Positions 9,418 to 20,688 are shown, numbered from the stretch's first letter. The stretch: DNA of 64,000 nt from Arachidicoccus ginsenosidivorans (GCF_007971385.1 NZ_CP042434.1:2170001-2234000); one strand, 5' to 3'. Program-made: numbers and translations. Notes: generated by a model not told the origin, from the sequence alone.

Positions 9418-11496
9418 CTATTTATTTTCAACAACCGGGAATGAGGAAATCCGCAGCCGGGTAGCCCCCATTGGAATAAGCGTTACACTTTCCACAGGTG
9501 TTTGAACAGCTACCGGACTCTGGGGCAACACGCCACAAAGGCCATGTTCATCTACTTTCCAGGAAGGAATTTTTCTGGCCTTGGCCTGTATTTCCAGGGG
9601 AACTGATCCTGGCGTAAACGGCATAGAATCCTTAGGCCAGGGCTTTTGTTTGACCACCCAGCCTGAGATATCTCCATCTGCCGGCAAAATCAAGCCATAA
9701 TTCCAGGCACTGGCCGGGTAAATGTTATAAGCAGGCCACTTAGACGGATCTGCATCCTTTTGCCAGTGAGAATCACCAATAGCTGATTTGCGGCTATCCT
9801 CTTTCTCAAATCGTTCTTTAATCTTTAAAGAAAAACTCAAAGGGCCATAATCTACGCTGACGCTGTTTTTATTTTTTGCCCACTTTTTAAGTGTGGGTTG
9901 CATAGGAAGCCTAAGGGTAATCTTATCCCCATTTTTCCAGGCCCCGTCAATCCTGGCATATCCGTCTGCCGACAGGTTTTGGGAAACAACTTTTCCGTTA
10001 ACCAGTACTTCTGCCTCCTGGCACCATCCCGGAATCCTCAGATATACAGGAAAATGAATGGTTTTGGGTGTTTTCACTGTAAAACGGATTTCCTGTTCAA
10101 AGGGATAATTGGTCTCTTCTTTTAAGGTAACTGTAGTCCCACCAGCGACTTTCGCCTGCACGGAACTGGCACTATATAATACCGCGGCAAGGCCTTTATC
10201 GGGCGTAGCCATCCACAGATTCTCCGCATAATAAGGCCAACCCTGCGCATGGTTATGCTGGCAACATCTGCTGCTAAAGGGATTCATCATTAAAAAAGGG
10301 CCGCTATTTTCTATGCCTGGACTGTGGTTCTTATTATCACTGATCACCATATTGGGTGCCGTTAAATAGCGCAGGGATTTAAAATCAGGCATCACCGCTG
10401 CCGGATAAGTATTAAATGCCACATTTTCGCAGTTATCCGCCCAAAAGGGATCGCCTGTAAAACGCAGCAGCATTTCATCTGAGGCCATTTGTTCTACCAT
10501 CCCGCAGGTTTCCACCGCCTGATGTGGGTCTGTATAGCCCGGGCGGGCATTTTCATCTGCGCCAAACATGCCACCAGGAACCTGACCATAAATATTACGC
10601 ACCAGGTAAAAATCCCGGTAAGTAGCCTTCAGGTCAGAAGAGTCCTTTGAAAGCATGTAATAGGTGGCCGGCTCTCTAAAGCTTTGAGCAATATTTACAT
10701 TGTGCCAGTTGGGCAGATTATTTTGCTGTTCCCAGTCCGCAGTATTGCGATGAATCTTTTCGGCCAGTTTTAAAAGCATCTGATCCCCGGTACGGTTATA
10801 TAACCAATATACACTGTAAAGATTGTCACCACCACGGCTATTTTCCCAATAGTCTTTTAAAAACAGACTGTCCGGGAGATTATTTTCCCATTTAAAATAA
10901 TTGGTCATAAAGGGGATGACCCTGCTGTCTTTACTATAATCATAATAGGACTGAAGACACCACAGCATAATCATATTGGGCCATAAATCAGGCTTGCCGT
11001 TTCTTAAGGTTAACGGCCCAAAATAACCGTCTGGCCTTTGTGTTTGTAAAACAGCCTCAATCCAGGTTTTCGTTTCCTTAAGCATGGTGGGATCTTTCAG
11101 GATATAAGCCATATCTCCATAGCCCTTCAACCAATAAGGCACTTCTTCCCATCCATGGCCTCCTTTGCCTTCCTTATCCAGCCAGGCATTGTCCTTTTTT
11201 TCCAACCAGGCACTGATTTCTCCTAAATGGCCTGTCAGCCCATCTCTTTGAAGTTCCAGGTATTTTTTCAACCAACCGGCAGGTTGTATGCTGCCGATTG
11301 GCAGCTTTACAAAATGAGTCGGTTTTAAAGGTGCCTTATTGCCAACATAGTAAGGATTGGCAGATTGCGTAGCAGGGTAAGCCACCTGGCTGACGTTCAC
11401 CCGCTGCGCATTTGTAGGTTGCGTTAGCCCCATTATCAGACCCTGACAAAGGATAATTCCTGTTATATACCGCGCATACTTTTTAAAAGATTGCAT
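9418..11496 (-). CDS. Glycoside hydrolase family 127 (beta-L-arabinofuranosidase-like, DUF1680)
   Basis: A secreted 692-residue enzyme with a signal peptide ending in TNAQ. The central (alpha/alpha)6 barrel carries GGHGWEEVPYWLKG, VETCGMVEQMASDEML and SSRCCQHNHAQGW. In characterised GH127 enzymes a Glu and three Cys bind zinc, one Cys being the nucleophile; the ETCG and RCC motifs match those ligands, so the site looks intact. A beta-sandwich C-terminal part follows. The family releases beta-L-arabinofuranose from arabino-oligosaccharides, though some members act on other sugars. The stop of the DUF4965-type gene lies 24 bp upstream on the same strand, so the two are probably co-transcribed. 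Confidence 0.9.
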   Translation of the reverse strand: MQSFKKYARYITGIILCQGLIMGLTQPTNAQRVNVSQVAYPATQSANPYYVGNKAPLKPTHFVKLPIGSIQPAGWLKKYLELQRDGLTGHLGEISAWLEKKDNAWLDKEGKGGHGWEEVPYWLKGYGDMAYILKDPTMLKETKTWIEAVLQTQRPDGYFGPLTLRNGKPDLWPNMIMLWCLQSYYDYSKDSRVIPFMTNYFKWENNLPDSLFLKDYWENSRGGDNLYSVYWLYNRTGDQMLLKLAEKIHRNTADWEQQNNLPNWHNVNIAQSFREPATYYMLSKDSSDLKATYRDFYLVRNIYGQVPGGMFGADENARPGYTDPHQAVETCGMVEQMASDEMLLRFTGDPFWADNCENVAFNTYPAAVMPDFKSLRYLTAPNMVISDNKNHSPGIENSGPFLMMNPFSSRCCQHNHAQGWPYYAENLWMATPDKGLAAVLYSASSVQAKVAGGTTVTLKEETNYPFEQEIRFTVKTPKTIHFPVYLRIPGWCQEAEVLVNGKVVSQNLSADGYARIDGAWKNGDKITLRLPMQPTLKKWAKNKNSVSVDYGPLSFSLKIKERFEKEDSRKSAIGDSHWQKDADPSKWPAYNIYPASAWNYGLILPADGDISGWVVKQKPWPKDSMPFTPGSVPLEIQAKARKIPSWKVDEHGLCGVLPQSPVAVQTPVESVTLIPMGATRLRISSFPVVENK

Positions 11497-11519
11497 AAAT
11501 ATTTCCTTTTTAAATTATT

Positions 11520-14029
11520 TTATTTTGTCAGTTGTTGTTCCAGAATCCGCATATAATAACCCCCTACGACACTGCGCGCCTGAAAGCCCACCTGATGCCC
11601 ATTGGTTGTTTCATGCCAGTCACTTAGTGGAACGCGGTCCGGTGTCTGGGTGGCAAACTTGTAAATGGGGTCTATAAAAGTGTCAAAATCCGATCTTGAA
11701 GTCGCCATACTGGCAGTCCACATGATCCAGTCTGATTTTGTATAGGTTTTTCTACTATCCAGCGGTAAGCCAAAGGCCAGCTGTTTATTTTTATAGAAAG
11801 CCAGTTCTTTTGCCGCTACCGTAGACGGGAAGGCATTTATGCCCAGCATTTTATCCCAGACCAGGTTATATTTCTGACTCCAGCTAGACTTAGGACCGCC
11901 AAATGTCAGGGTGTAATGATCGCCTGCGTCCGCCATCTGCTGCCATTTAGCAGCCATCTGCTTAGCGGTCGCACTGTATTTTTCAGCAATATCTTTTTTG
12001 CCTAACATGCCTGCGAGTTTACCATATGCACCAACAGCTTCAATCGCTTTTATGGAAAGATTCGCATTTCTGGCCAAATGGCCGGCAAAATCATCTGTAC
12101 AAAGTTGATTGGCTGGGTCCATACCCTGCGTAGCTAGATAATCTGTCCATGTAGTAAGCGTATTCCAGTGTTTTTTAGCATAATCCGCATTGCCTTCTAC
12201 GCTGGCAATAGCTGCCGAAAGGATGACCATATTACCAGCCTCTTCCACCGGCATATCCTCTCCATAGGTCTGGCCATTGGCTAGTGGATAAGTACCCAGA
12301 TCATGGGCAGGAAATGGTTTTTCCCATCGCCCGCTTTCACTATAATAGAAAATACCATTCATCATGCCTTTTAATAAATCGGGATTGTATAACAGATACA
12401 GCGGTGAAGATGGATAGGTTATATCCACCGTGTTGATTGATCCATTACTAAAGTTTTCCTTCGATAAGAATAAGAGCTCTCCTTTGGGAGACTGTACAAT
12501 GGCATGGGCAGCGATACTTTGGCGGTAAGCCAGGTTAAGCAGATGTGCATATTTTTCCCCGCCTGTTTTTATCCCCTTTTCATTAATGGATTTATCCAGT
12601 TGGTTGCAGCTGGCAAGGACCTGATCATGTTCTTTGGCTGCACGCAGCATTTCTCCCTGGATGGTCTGTTTACCATCTTTATTCCACCAGGGTCTTAAAT
12701 TCTCATGAAAAAACTGAACGGCATACCTTTCGTCATAGGCAAGTTCCATATAAGTGGCGGCATTATCTTTCACCATCCCCAGATCCTCAACCGTATTTAA
12801 TCCAAGCCCCTTGCCCTGCATAGTGGCTGCTGTATTAATTTTATTTTGTAAGAAAGCAGCGACGCCCTCCTGGGCAGTTGTGGAAATATATTGTTTCAGA
12901 CGATCAGAGGATTTAGCACCCACATAAAAATATCCCCAGTTGATGCGCACATTATCCCCTTTCTTTTTTAAAATAGGCTGCGCCGTAGTTCCCGTCTGCA
13001 GATAAGAAAGCCCGCCCTCATTTTTACGGAAGGCAACGACCTGCTCAAAAGGCTGATTTACCGCTACATCAGAACTTACACCCAAAAACAGTTTTACCTG
13101 ATGTTGCTTACCATCCAGGCTTTTGACCTGATATTCAATATAAGAAACAGGTCTGCTTAAGACATCCATTTTGTCCAGTAAAAGTGGCGACACAAACTGC
13201 ACATCAAGGGCGACGGCACCTGCCTTAAACTGATAGGTAGTCTGCGTTGCCTTTACAGCCGCATTTGTTTGTGTAGCCAGCTGAACCTGCTGCAATGCTT
13301 TGGGGCGGACTGGCTGCACAAGCCCCGCATCCAGAAAAGCACCGCCGGCGGTATTGGCACAATGAATGGCCAGCACATTTTTACCTGCTTTCAGCAGGCC
13401 CTTTAAATCAATCGATTTTTTGGGCTTAATATAACTATCTGTCCAGCCCTTTTTATGAAAGATCTCTTTGCCATTTAAATACACTTCAACATTATCATCA
13501 TGACTGATATTTAGCAAAACAGGGCCTTTATCCAACTTGGCAGGGTCAGCCTCAAAGCTGCGACGCATCCAGATATTATCTGTTTTCCAGCTTGTTTTTG
13601 CCTTATGCCCGTCATCGCCGAAAGGCGCCTGACCTTTCGCCCATTTTTGATCATTATAATCTACGCCTGTCCAGTCACCACCTGGCCGCTCAAAGCTGTA
13701 ACGGGCTTCATAAGCAACACTTTGTGTCGTAGGCAGCACCTCATTATAAGTCACCGGCGATTTACCCAAAAACCGGTAAAACTGCTGATCGACCTGGATG
13801 ATGCCAACTAAGGACTGGGGGGCACCCGTCCAGTGTACAGTTGTACTTTGATTAAGCTGATCGGTGGAAGACCAGATACTAAAATAACTGTCATGAGTAA
13901 TAAGGGGTAGGAGGGCGCAATTTGCTTTGCTGGCGTCTGCGCATGCAACGATGTTGCCATTGCTGAAAAAATCAGCGCACTGGCAATGCGCCATTTACCC
14001 ATCAAACGGAGGTACTTTACTTGATACAT
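11520..14029 (-). CDS. Secreted glutaminase-A-like DUF4965/DUF1793 family protein, frameshifted
   Basis: A large secreted protein of about 836 residues. The signal peptide (ATSLHAQ) lies in one frame from 14029 (an internal Met at 14002 is also possible). The rest, starting YPLITHDSYFSIWSSTDQL, lies in another. A one-base loss near 13903-13907 (CCCC for CCCCC on the coding strand) joins them. The N-terminal domain is the DUF5127/DUF4964 type (HWTGAPQSLVGII). An inserted galactose-binding-like module follows (WMRRSFEAD, DDNVEVYLNGKEIF, LKAGKNVLAIHCAN). The helical C-terminal domain (DMPVEEAGNMVIL, LCTDDFAGHLARNANLSIKA) is typical of the glutaminase A family. In Bacteroidota such proteins often sit in glycan loci and their true substrate is uncertain. 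Confidence 0.8.
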
Positions 14030-14178
14030 CTTTACTAATACATCTTTTAAAAACGTTGGAAAATAATAGAAATGGGTTAGGCGTGTAGTGATGCTAAAAT
14101 TAAAATTATTCGGGCGAATTGCCCGTTTTAACAGCTAAAATAACAATTACTTTAGTTTTTAGAAATTTGCTCGGGAAA

Positions 14179-14218
14179 GCATGCGGGCGGGGGGTTACCA
14201 GATCCCCAAACCGCATGC
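14179..14218 (-). terminator. Possible terminator downstream of the epimerase gene
   Basis: GCATGCGG and CCGCATGC form an 8-bp stem, with an inner GGGG/CCCC pairing, just past the stop of the aldose epimerase. The T-tract on the minus strand is short, so strength is uncertain. Confidence 0.5.
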
Positions 14219-14229
14219 ATTTATGTAAA

Positions 14230-15420
14230 TTACTTTTGAACGGAGAATTTATATTCTGATGTTGTGTGATACTGCTGTCCTGGTTTTAATACAGTACTTG
14301 GAAAAGAAGGCTGATTGGGTGCATCTGGAAAATGCTGGGTTTCCATGGCAAAGGCCGTTCTAAAACTGTCTTTTACCCCATTATTAAACGTATTACCCGC
14401 TTGCATAAAATTTCCGCTATATACCTGAAGGCCAGGCTGATCAGTATAAACATCCATACGAATGCCGGTTTTATCCCCAATAACGGTGGCAGCAAGATGG
14501 TGATCTCCTGTACTGTCCAGGACATAATTGATATCATAGCCTTTGCCATTTTTCAACTGCTCATTATCCTGATCAATCCTGGCACCCATTGTATTGGGGC
14601 TAAGAAAATCAAAGGGCGTGCCTTTTACAGCTGTGATTTTCCCTGTTGGAATAAGCGTACTGTCCACCGGTGTGATATGGCTGGCATAAATCGTAAAATC
14701 GTGGTTTAAGATCGTGCCGCTGCCCTCGCCATTCAGGTTAAAAAAGGCGTGGTTAGTCAGATTCACTACGGTCGTCTTATCTGTCGAGGCGTCATAGGTC
14801 ATATCCAATCCGTTTTCTGCATTTAAATGATAGGTCACTTTTACCGTCAGATTACCGGGAAAACCTTCCTCCATATCCTTTGAGACACGCGTAAAGACAA
14901 CGGTGCTGCTATCCGGCTGCGAGGCGTTAAAAGTCTGATACTGAAAACCTTTTTTGCCGCCATGTAAGGTATTTACGCCATTATTGGTAAATAAGGTATA
15001 CTGCTTACCTTCAAGGGTGAACTTACCTTTGGCAATCCGGTTACCAAACCGGCCTATGGTTGCTCCATAGTAAGGCTCGGTTGCCTTGGCGTAATCTGCA
15101 ATGGATGAAAAGCCACAGACGACATCAACCATTTTGCCTTCCTTATCTGGAACCTGAAGACTGACTAGACGACCACCATAGTTTGTAAATGTAGCCGTCA
15201 TGCCATTTGCATTTTTCAGCACATAGAGATCCGTTTTTACGCCATCAAGCATGCCCTGGAAGCCTGTTTTATCCAGCAGGTTTACCGTCTGCGCATTTTT
15301 TGTACTGTCGGTTGTACCCTGCTTATTGGTCCCACCGCCGCTACAGCTGGCGGCCATCATAGTGGCAAAACCAAGGGCTCCTACTGCCGCCAATTGTAAA
15401 ATTTTAGATTGTTGTTTCAT
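14230..15420 (-). CDS. galM: Aldose 1-epimerase, lipoprotein form
   Basis: A 396-residue aldose 1-epimerase (mutarotase), which interconverts alpha and beta anomers of free sugars. It carries a lipoprotein signal (MAASC), so it probably sits in the periplasm or at the outer membrane, as is common for GalM proteins in Bacteroidota glycan loci. Landmarks are GGRLVSLQVPD, GRFGNRIAKGKF, NTLHGGKKGF, the catalytic-His motif NLTNHAFFNLNG and the catalytic-Glu motif FAMETQHFPDAPNQP. The C-terminus YHTTSEYKF is typical. It lies among GH127, DUF4965 and GH43 genes on the same strand and would process the released sugars. Confidence 0.95.
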   Translation of the reverse strand: MKQQSKILQLAAVGALGFATMMAASCSGGGTNKQGTTDSTKNAQTVNLLDKTGFQGMLDGVKTDLYVLKNANGMTATFTNYGGRLVSLQVPDKEGKMVDVVCGFSSIADYAKATEPYYGATIGRFGNRIAKGKFTLEGKQYTLFTNNGVNTLHGGKKGFQYQTFNASQPDSSTVVFTRVSKDMEEGFPGNLTVKVTYHLNAENGLDMTYDASTDKTTVVNLTNHAFFNLNGEGSGTILNHDFTIYASHITPVDSTLIPTGKITAVKGTPFDFLSPNTMGARIDQDNEQLKNGKGYDINYVLDSTGDHHLAATVIGDKTGIRMDVYTDQPGLQVYSGNFMQAGNTFNNGVKDSFRTAFAMETQHFPDAPNQPSFPSTVLKPGQQYHTTSEYKFSVQK

Positions 15421-15553
15421 ACAAAAGAGTTTTGAAAAGGGGTTTGTTTTGATGATAAAAATATAGATAAATAAAGCCTTACTATTAACGGTTGGCCTTC
15501 TTTGAAGAGGGCTAATTAGTTCATAGTTGTTTTATAATGTTTAAATAATTTAT

Positions 15554-16624
15554 TTACTCGCCAGAAGGAACCGCCAGCTTTACACCGGCAGCCACAGGTT
15601 TGCCAAAATCAGGTGTGCCATCAGAAAGCCAATGAATCTGTTGCATTCTTGGGCTTCTAAAACGACCGCAGCCCTGTCCTGGCTTATCATTGGCATGATA
15701 AATAATCCAGTCTTGTTTGCCATCGGGGGACTTAAAAAAGCCGTTATGCCCCGGGGCATACACCCCAATGTCAGGTGCGCTGGCAAAGACGGGGTGATCA
15801 CTTTTGATCCAGTCACTGGCTTTCATGGGATTGCCCCCTTTTTTCAGGCTTAGCATTCCCAGGCTATAATGATCCGTCCAGCAACCACTGGCAGAATACA
15901 GCAAGAATAAGCGTCCTTTGGGGCTTTTAAGGATTTCTGGGCCTTCATTTACGGTAGGCAGACTGCCTTTGACAGATCCTCTCTTTTCCCAATCATAAAT
16001 GGGCGAAGAGAGCTTTACTCTTTCGCCCTGGATGGTCCAGGGGTTTTTGAGCCGGGCAATATAAATATTCTGGGCTACATTCACGTCTGCTTCCCAGCCG
16101 GCCCAAAGCATATATAATTTTCTTTTATAGCGAAAAACGGTTCCGTCAATCGCCCACTTATTGGTCGGATCTGCGACCTTGCCTTTAAATACCCAGTTAT
16201 CTGACAACGGATCCGCATGGGTATTCTCTAAGACATACATCCTGTGATGATCATTATTACCATCATCTGCTGCAAAATAGATATACCACTTGTGGTTGAT
16301 ATAATGCATTTCCGGGGCCCAAAGTTCTTTGGAATGCAGGCCCTTGGCAGGTGGTGTCCAGACGGTAACTGCTTTGGCCTCGCCCAACTTAGACATCTTT
16401 GTTGTGGCGAGTAGTTGAATATTACGCCCTGTCGTCCTGCAAAAATAATAAACGCCATTATGACTAACCACCCATGGGTCAGGGCCGGTGACAAGAAGCG
16501 GATTTACAAAACTATCTGTTTTGGGCACTGGGGACTGGACAGACTGACTCTTTGCCTGGCCTGTAATAAACATCATAAGAAGCCAAGACACGACCGGTGC
16601 GGCTCTGCAGATTTTTCTAATCAT
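15554..16624 (-). CDS. Glycoside hydrolase family 43 (arabinosidase/xylosidase-like)
   Basis: A secreted five-bladed beta-propeller enzyme of about 356 residues. I chose ATG 16624 (MIRKICRAAPVV), which begins a clean signal peptide ending TGQAKSQ; an upstream Met at 16660 adds a polar leader. The three acidic catalytic positions are visible: Asp in GPDPWVVS (base), Asp in WAIDGTVF (pKa modulator) and Glu in VNEGPEIL (acid). The WAPEMHYINHKWYIYF motif is characteristic. Family members remove arabinofuranose or xylose residues from arabinan or xylan. Together with GH127 and GalM it supports arabinose-containing glycans as a target. Confidence 0.9.
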   Translation of the reverse strand: MIRKICRAAPVVSWLLMMFITGQAKSQSVQSPVPKTDSFVNPLLVTGPDPWVVSHNGVYYFCRTTGRNIQLLATTKMSKLGEAKAVTVWTPPAKGLHSKELWAPEMHYINHKWYIYFAADDGNNDHHRMYVLENTHADPLSDNWVFKGKVADPTNKWAIDGTVFRYKRKLYMLWAGWEADVNVAQNIYIARLKNPWTIQGERVKLSSPIYDWEKRGSVKGSLPTVNEGPEILKSPKGRLFLLYSASGCWTDHYSLGMLSLKKGGNPMKASDWIKSDHPVFASAPDIGVYAPGHNGFFKSPDGKQDWIIYHANDKPGQGCGRFRSPRMQQIHWLSDGTPDFGKPVAAGVKLAVPSGE

Positions 16625-16831
16625 ATCAGATATAATAGGTGAATAATTCCTTTCTTTCAAACAGCCATAACCTTTTGTTTCTCACCACGTAATCGTTTGC
16701 ACAAATGCTACCACAAAAAGCTAAAAAGGAAATATGTATCCGCAATATAGATATAATTATTATAAATTGCCAGCCCCCCACTGCCATTTACAATTGGTTT
16801 AGAATTGGCACAAATCATAGCGACCTCCCTA

Positions 16832-17836
16832 TTACACCCCTTTAAACATAGGCGCGAGCAAGCTATAAGAACGTAGCCTGTCCTTATTATCATATATATG
16901 GCTGCTGGCCATGATTTCATCAACACCTGTTTGCTGGACAAAATTTTCCAGTCCTGCATGAACTTCATGGGCACTACCAATAAAGGAATAACGCATCATC
17001 TGCATAACCGCCGCTTTTTCCATTTCATCCCAGATGCCTTCCATGGAATCCACCGGAGGCTGCAAGGGTCTGCGTTCATTGGTAACAATCCCTCTGGCCA
17101 TCTGATAAAAGGAAGTAGCCAACCTTTCCGCCTCCGTCGTTGTCTCTGCGGCCATGACATTGACGCAAGCCATTACGTAGGGTTTTTCAAGTTGCGCTGA
17201 GGGGATAAATTGTTCTCTATATAACCTGAGCGCTTCATGCAGATAAGTCGGGGCAAAATGACTGGCAAAAGCAAAAGGCAGGCCTAGACTTGCGGCCAGC
17301 TGAGCACTGAATGTGCTGGATCCCAAAAGCCAGATCGGCACCTGTGTACCGATACCAGGAACTGCTTTTACCGGCATGCGACCATCCTGAATAGCCAGAT
17401 AATCTCTCAGCTCCTGTACGTCACTTGGAAACTGATCCACACTGTGCATATACCTTCTAAGTGCCCTGGAGGTCAGTTGATCTGTTCCCGGTGCCCGGCC
17501 AAGGCCCAGGTCTATCCTGCCCGGATAGAGCGTTTCCAGTGTCCCGAACTGTTCTGCTACGATCAGCGGTGCGTGGTTGGGCAGCATAATGCCACCACTG
17601 CCAACCCGGATTGTTTTCGTGTGGGCCGCTACATGACTGATCAGAAGAACAGTAGCAGAGCTGGCGATGTTTTCCATATTATGATGCTCGGCATACCATA
17701 TCCTTTTATAGCCTAACTGCTCAGCGTGTTTAGCCAGAGACACACTTCGATTAAATGAATCTGCAGCACTCCCGCCCTGAACAATCGGCGCCAGATCTAA
17801 GACACTAAAAGGTATTTCTGCTAACTTATCTGCCAT
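16832..17836 (-). CDS. LLM-class flavin-dependent oxidoreductase
   Basis: A 334-residue luciferase-like monooxygenase-fold protein of the YhbW-like single-component subgroup. Recognisable motifs are [15 protein letters not shown] at the N-terminus, [58 protein letters not shown] (split here by ordinary loops) and the C-terminal [13 protein letters not shown]. It would bind FMN and oxidise an unknown small substrate in the cytoplasm. No flavin reductase gene lies beside it. It is on the same strand as its neighbours but separated by more than 200 bp on each side, so it may be monocistronic. Confidence 0.92.
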   Translation of the reverse strand: MADKLAEIPFSVLDLAPIVQGGSAADSFNRSVSLAKHAEQLGYKRIWYAEHHNMENIASSATVLLISHVAAHTKTIRVGSGGIMLPNHAPLIVAEQFGTLETLYPGRIDLGLGRAPGTDQLTSRALRRYMHSVDQFPSDVQELRDYLAIQDGRMPVKAVPGIGTQVPIWLLGSSTFSAQLAASLGLPFAFASHFAPTYLHEALRLYREQFIPSAQLEKPYVMACVNVMAAETTTEAERLATSFYQMARGIVTNERRPLQPPVDSMEGIWDEMEKAAVMQMMRYSFIGSAHEVHAGLENFVQQTGVDEIMASSHIYDNKDRLRSYSLLAPMFKGV

Positions 17837-18130
17837 AGGTAAATGTGTTAAGTGTTGTCAAAATAAATTCAGCTAATAAAATTACAATATAACTTACTGG
17901 GCCAGGCGTGGAAACCGACTAGCTCAATGGCCTGGCCACTTAATTTTAACAAGTGGTGGCCACTGATATATTGGAAAAGCCTTGAGCCGACTGGATTTGC
18001 AGATTTAAATAGACAAAAACAAAATGGGACATTTTAGCCTATCGTATAGTAAAGCAGCTATCCATATAACTGATTTTTACACAAAACCTTCCGCCAATAT
18101 TCTCCAAATGTAACCTCTGCTGCTAAAAGG

Positions 18131-19111
18131 CTAAGGCAATGCTCCTTTTTGATCGGTACTGATTTTGTATAAATGTGTGGAGGCCGTGATAAAAAGAATA
18201 TTATGGTTCTTGCCTCCAAAGCTCAGATTAGAAACCCAGGGTTCATGAATGGTAATGTAGTTGAGAATACGACCGTCACTGTTTGTAATCGTCACGCCAT
18301 TACCACTTAAATACAAATGCCCCTTTTGATCAATGGTAATCCCGTCTGCCGTGTGGTGAATAATCACTTTGGGGTCAGACAATTTTCCGCCAGCACCTCT
18401 ATTAAACCGGTAGATCTTCTTACCCTCTATATCCGATACATAAAGGTATTTACCGTCAACGGATCCAACGATACCATTGGGTTTAACCAGCAAGTCAGAG
18501 ACAATTCTAGCCTCATGTGCCCCTTTAGGCAAATAATATACACAGGCTTTCTGCTGCTCTGGCTGTTTACGGGACCAATAGCTTCTCTGGTAATAAGGAT
18601 CCGTAAAATAAATACCGCCAGACTGATCTACCCATAGATCGTTAGGGCCATTTAGCAACTTATGTTGATAACTCGTCAAAAGGGTATCCACCTTTTTGGT
18701 GGCAGGATGGATACGCCAGATCTGATTATGCAAATCCGCACATACCACCAGGTTGCCTTTATGATCCATATACATGCCATTGGCTCTGCCTGCAGGTTGC
18801 ATAAATAAGCTAAACCCTCCCTGTACAGTATACATCCATATGGCATTATTTGGCTGGTCGGTAAAATATAGATTGCCAGCCTTATCGCTCACTGGGCCTT
18901 CTGTAAAGGCAAAGCTGTGATCTAGCTGTTCCAGAACACCAGTTTTAATAGAATCGTTGCTCTCAATCTGACTGTAAGTAGTGCAAAAGGATAATAGCAT
19001 ACACAGCGCCGCTAACAATGCATAAACAGCATTGCGAATAAATCCTTTCTTTCGTCCTACCTTTTGTCCTGCTGCTTGACCGCTTTTGTTGAATTTTAAT
19101 GTACTTTTCAT
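18131..19111 (-). CDS. SMP-30/gluconolactonase-like beta-propeller protein, exported
   Basis: A 326-residue protein of the SMP-30/gluconolactonase/LRE family, a six-bladed propeller that often hydrolyses sugar lactones. Motifs include FTEGPVSDKAGNLYFTD, GRANGMYMDHKGNLVVCAD, LNGPNDLWVDQSGGIYFTDPYY (calcium-site Asn and Asp) and KPNGIVGSVDGKYLYVSD. A positively charged N-terminus precedes a hydrophobic segment around residues 28-45, so export is likely; FCTTYS may be a weak lipobox. In this hydrolase-rich setting a role in sugar-acid metabolism is plausible but unproven. Confidence 0.88.
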   Translation of the reverse strand: MKSTLKFNKSGQAAGQKVGRKKGFIRNAVYALLAALCMLLSFCTTYSQIESNDSIKTGVLEQLDHSFAFTEGPVSDKAGNLYFTDQPNNAIWMYTVQGGFSLFMQPAGRANGMYMDHKGNLVVCADLHNQIWRIHPATKKVDTLLTSYQHKLLNGPNDLWVDQSGGIYFTDPYYQRSYWSRKQPEQQKACVYYLPKGAHEARIVSDLLVKPNGIVGSVDGKYLYVSDIEGKKIYRFNRGAGGKLSDPKVIIHHTADGITIDQKGHLYLSGNGVTITNSDGRILNYITIHEPWVSNLSFGGKNHNILFITASTHLYKISTDQKGALP

Positions 19112-19215
19112 TTGCTCTTGCGCTGGTTTTATATTTAATTTCTTTTAGTGTGTATGCATTTATCCTACTCTTACGCTCATTTTTCTTATCCTTAATCTCA
19201 TTCTTAACCGATAAC

Positions 19216-20688
19216 CTATAATAATGGGGCAATCAGTCTGACTGTTTTTTCCAGCAATTTTTGCAGCCAGAATCTTTCCTCCCACTTAAAATTATCAATT
19301 TTTACAGCGCCCTCCAGATCCTCATAAAAACTTCTGGCGAGTTCTTCCCCGAACGGTTCATCATAAATAATCGCATTGGCCTCAAAGTTCAAATCAAAAC
19401 TCCGGTAATCCATATTGGCCGAACCGATAATGGACAAACTCTTATCCGCAACCAACGTTTTTGCATGAATAAAGCCCTTTTGATATAAATAGATATCCAC
19501 GCCCACATCCAGCAGTTCTACATAAAAAGAACGAGCTGCTGCATTTACGATCCTTGAATCAGATTTGCCAGGAACCAGCAATTTCACTTTTACTCCGGAA
19601 AGGGCAGCGATTCTGAGTGCATCAATCACGGCCTGTTCGGGAATAAAATAGGGCGTTGTAATGAGTAATTCCTGGGTCGCCTGGTGAATGGCCTGTAAAA
19701 TTGAAAACAAAATGGTCGGATTATCAGAATCGGGTCCACTGGCAGCGATCTGCACATATTTGCCTTCCGTATCACTTCCGTTTAATTTAGGGAAATAAGC
19801 CGTGCTTGGGGTGATGCTCTGATCGGCACAAAAGTTCCAGTCACATAAAAAGAGATGTTGCAGGTAATGCACGCCCGCACCTTCAATACGGATATGGGAA
19901 TCCCGCCAGTAGAGTTTTTTCCTTTTTAATTTCGTGGCTGTTTTGTCTGTGGCATTGATATACCCGTCACTCACATTAATTCCCCCAATAAAACCAACAC
20001 GGCCATCCACGACGACAATCTTTCGGTGGTTGCGATAGTTCAGCCGATTAGCCAGCGCCAAAAACATGATTTCATAAAAGGGATAGGCCTGTACACCTGC
20101 CTTTCTCAAGCGGGGGACCAGCCTTTTGCGGATCGACCGGCTGCCAAAATCATCATAAATCAGCCGGACTTCTACCCCTTCTTTTGCTTTTTGCTTGAGG
20201 ATCTGCTCAATCTCTTTGCCAATGGTATCATCTTCATAGATATAATACTCCATATGGATATGGTGTTTGGCGCTGCGCAGTGCTTCCAGTACCATGGGGA
20301 ACTTTAGCTCCCCATTGATAAGTAACTCCACTTTATTACCGCCGGTGAGCGGACTTGTGTTTTCCTTAAGCAGCAACCTCGCGATGCCGCGATGCACTTG
20401 TACCACCTCATTTCCTCCGGCTATCAGGCTCAGGGACTTGCGCTCGATGGCCGCTTCTAGACGCTTGGACTGATGATCATCGGCCAATAATTTTCTGGAA
20501 TAAATTTTTCTTTTCCGGTAATTCGTGCCAAATACAAAATAGAAGACCATACCCGCAAAGGGCAAAAATATAATAGCCAGCACATAGGCCAGTGCTTTTG
20601 TATTGGAGCCTGTATCATATATCGCCTTCAAACAGACCAATACCAATAGCACCGTATAGACAATCTCCCAGATCAGGATCCAATCCAT
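19216..20688 (-). CDS. cls: Cardiolipin synthase (phospholipase D superfamily)
   Basis: A 490-residue membrane-anchored phospholipase D family enzyme that makes cardiolipin from phosphatidylglycerol. Two N-terminal membrane helices (about residues 3-22 and 32-53) precede two HKD motifs: His221-Lys223-Asp228 in NHRKIVVVDGRVGFIGGIN and His408-Lys410-Asp415 in FIHAKTLVADKSLSIIGSAN. Length and layout match bacterial ClsA-type enzymes. It is a housekeeping gene among hydrolases, with its own spacers on both sides. Confidence 0.95.
   Translation of the reverse strand: MDWILIWEIVYTVLLVLVCLKAIYDTGSNTKALAYVLAIIFLPFAGMVFYFVFGTNYRKRKIYSRKLLADDHQSKRLEAAIERKSLSLIAGGNEVVQVHRGIARLLLKENTSPLTGGNKVELLINGELKFPMVLEALRSAKHHIHMEYYIYEDDTIGKEIEQILKQKAKEGVEVRLIYDDFGSRSIRKRLVPRLRKAGVQAYPFYEIMFLALANRLNYRNHRKIVVVDGRVGFIGGINVSDGYINATDKTATKLKRKKLYWRDSHIRIEGAGVHYLQHLFLCDWNFCADQSITPSTAYFPKLNGSDTEGKYVQIAASGPDSDNPTILFSILQAIHQATQELLITTPYFIPEQAVIDALRIAALSGVKVKLLVPGKSDSRIVNAAARSFYVELLDVGVDIYLYQKGFIHAKTLVADKSLSIIGSANMDYRSFDLNFEANAIIYDEPFGEELARSFYEDLEGAVKIDNFKWEERFWLQKLLEKTVRLIAPLL

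Noticed and set aside
16708-16980. A 90-codon minus frame overlapping the end of the LLM oxidoreductase
   Set aside because: Most of it overlaps the oxidoreductase in another frame and the remainder is AT-rich spacer; no protein features.
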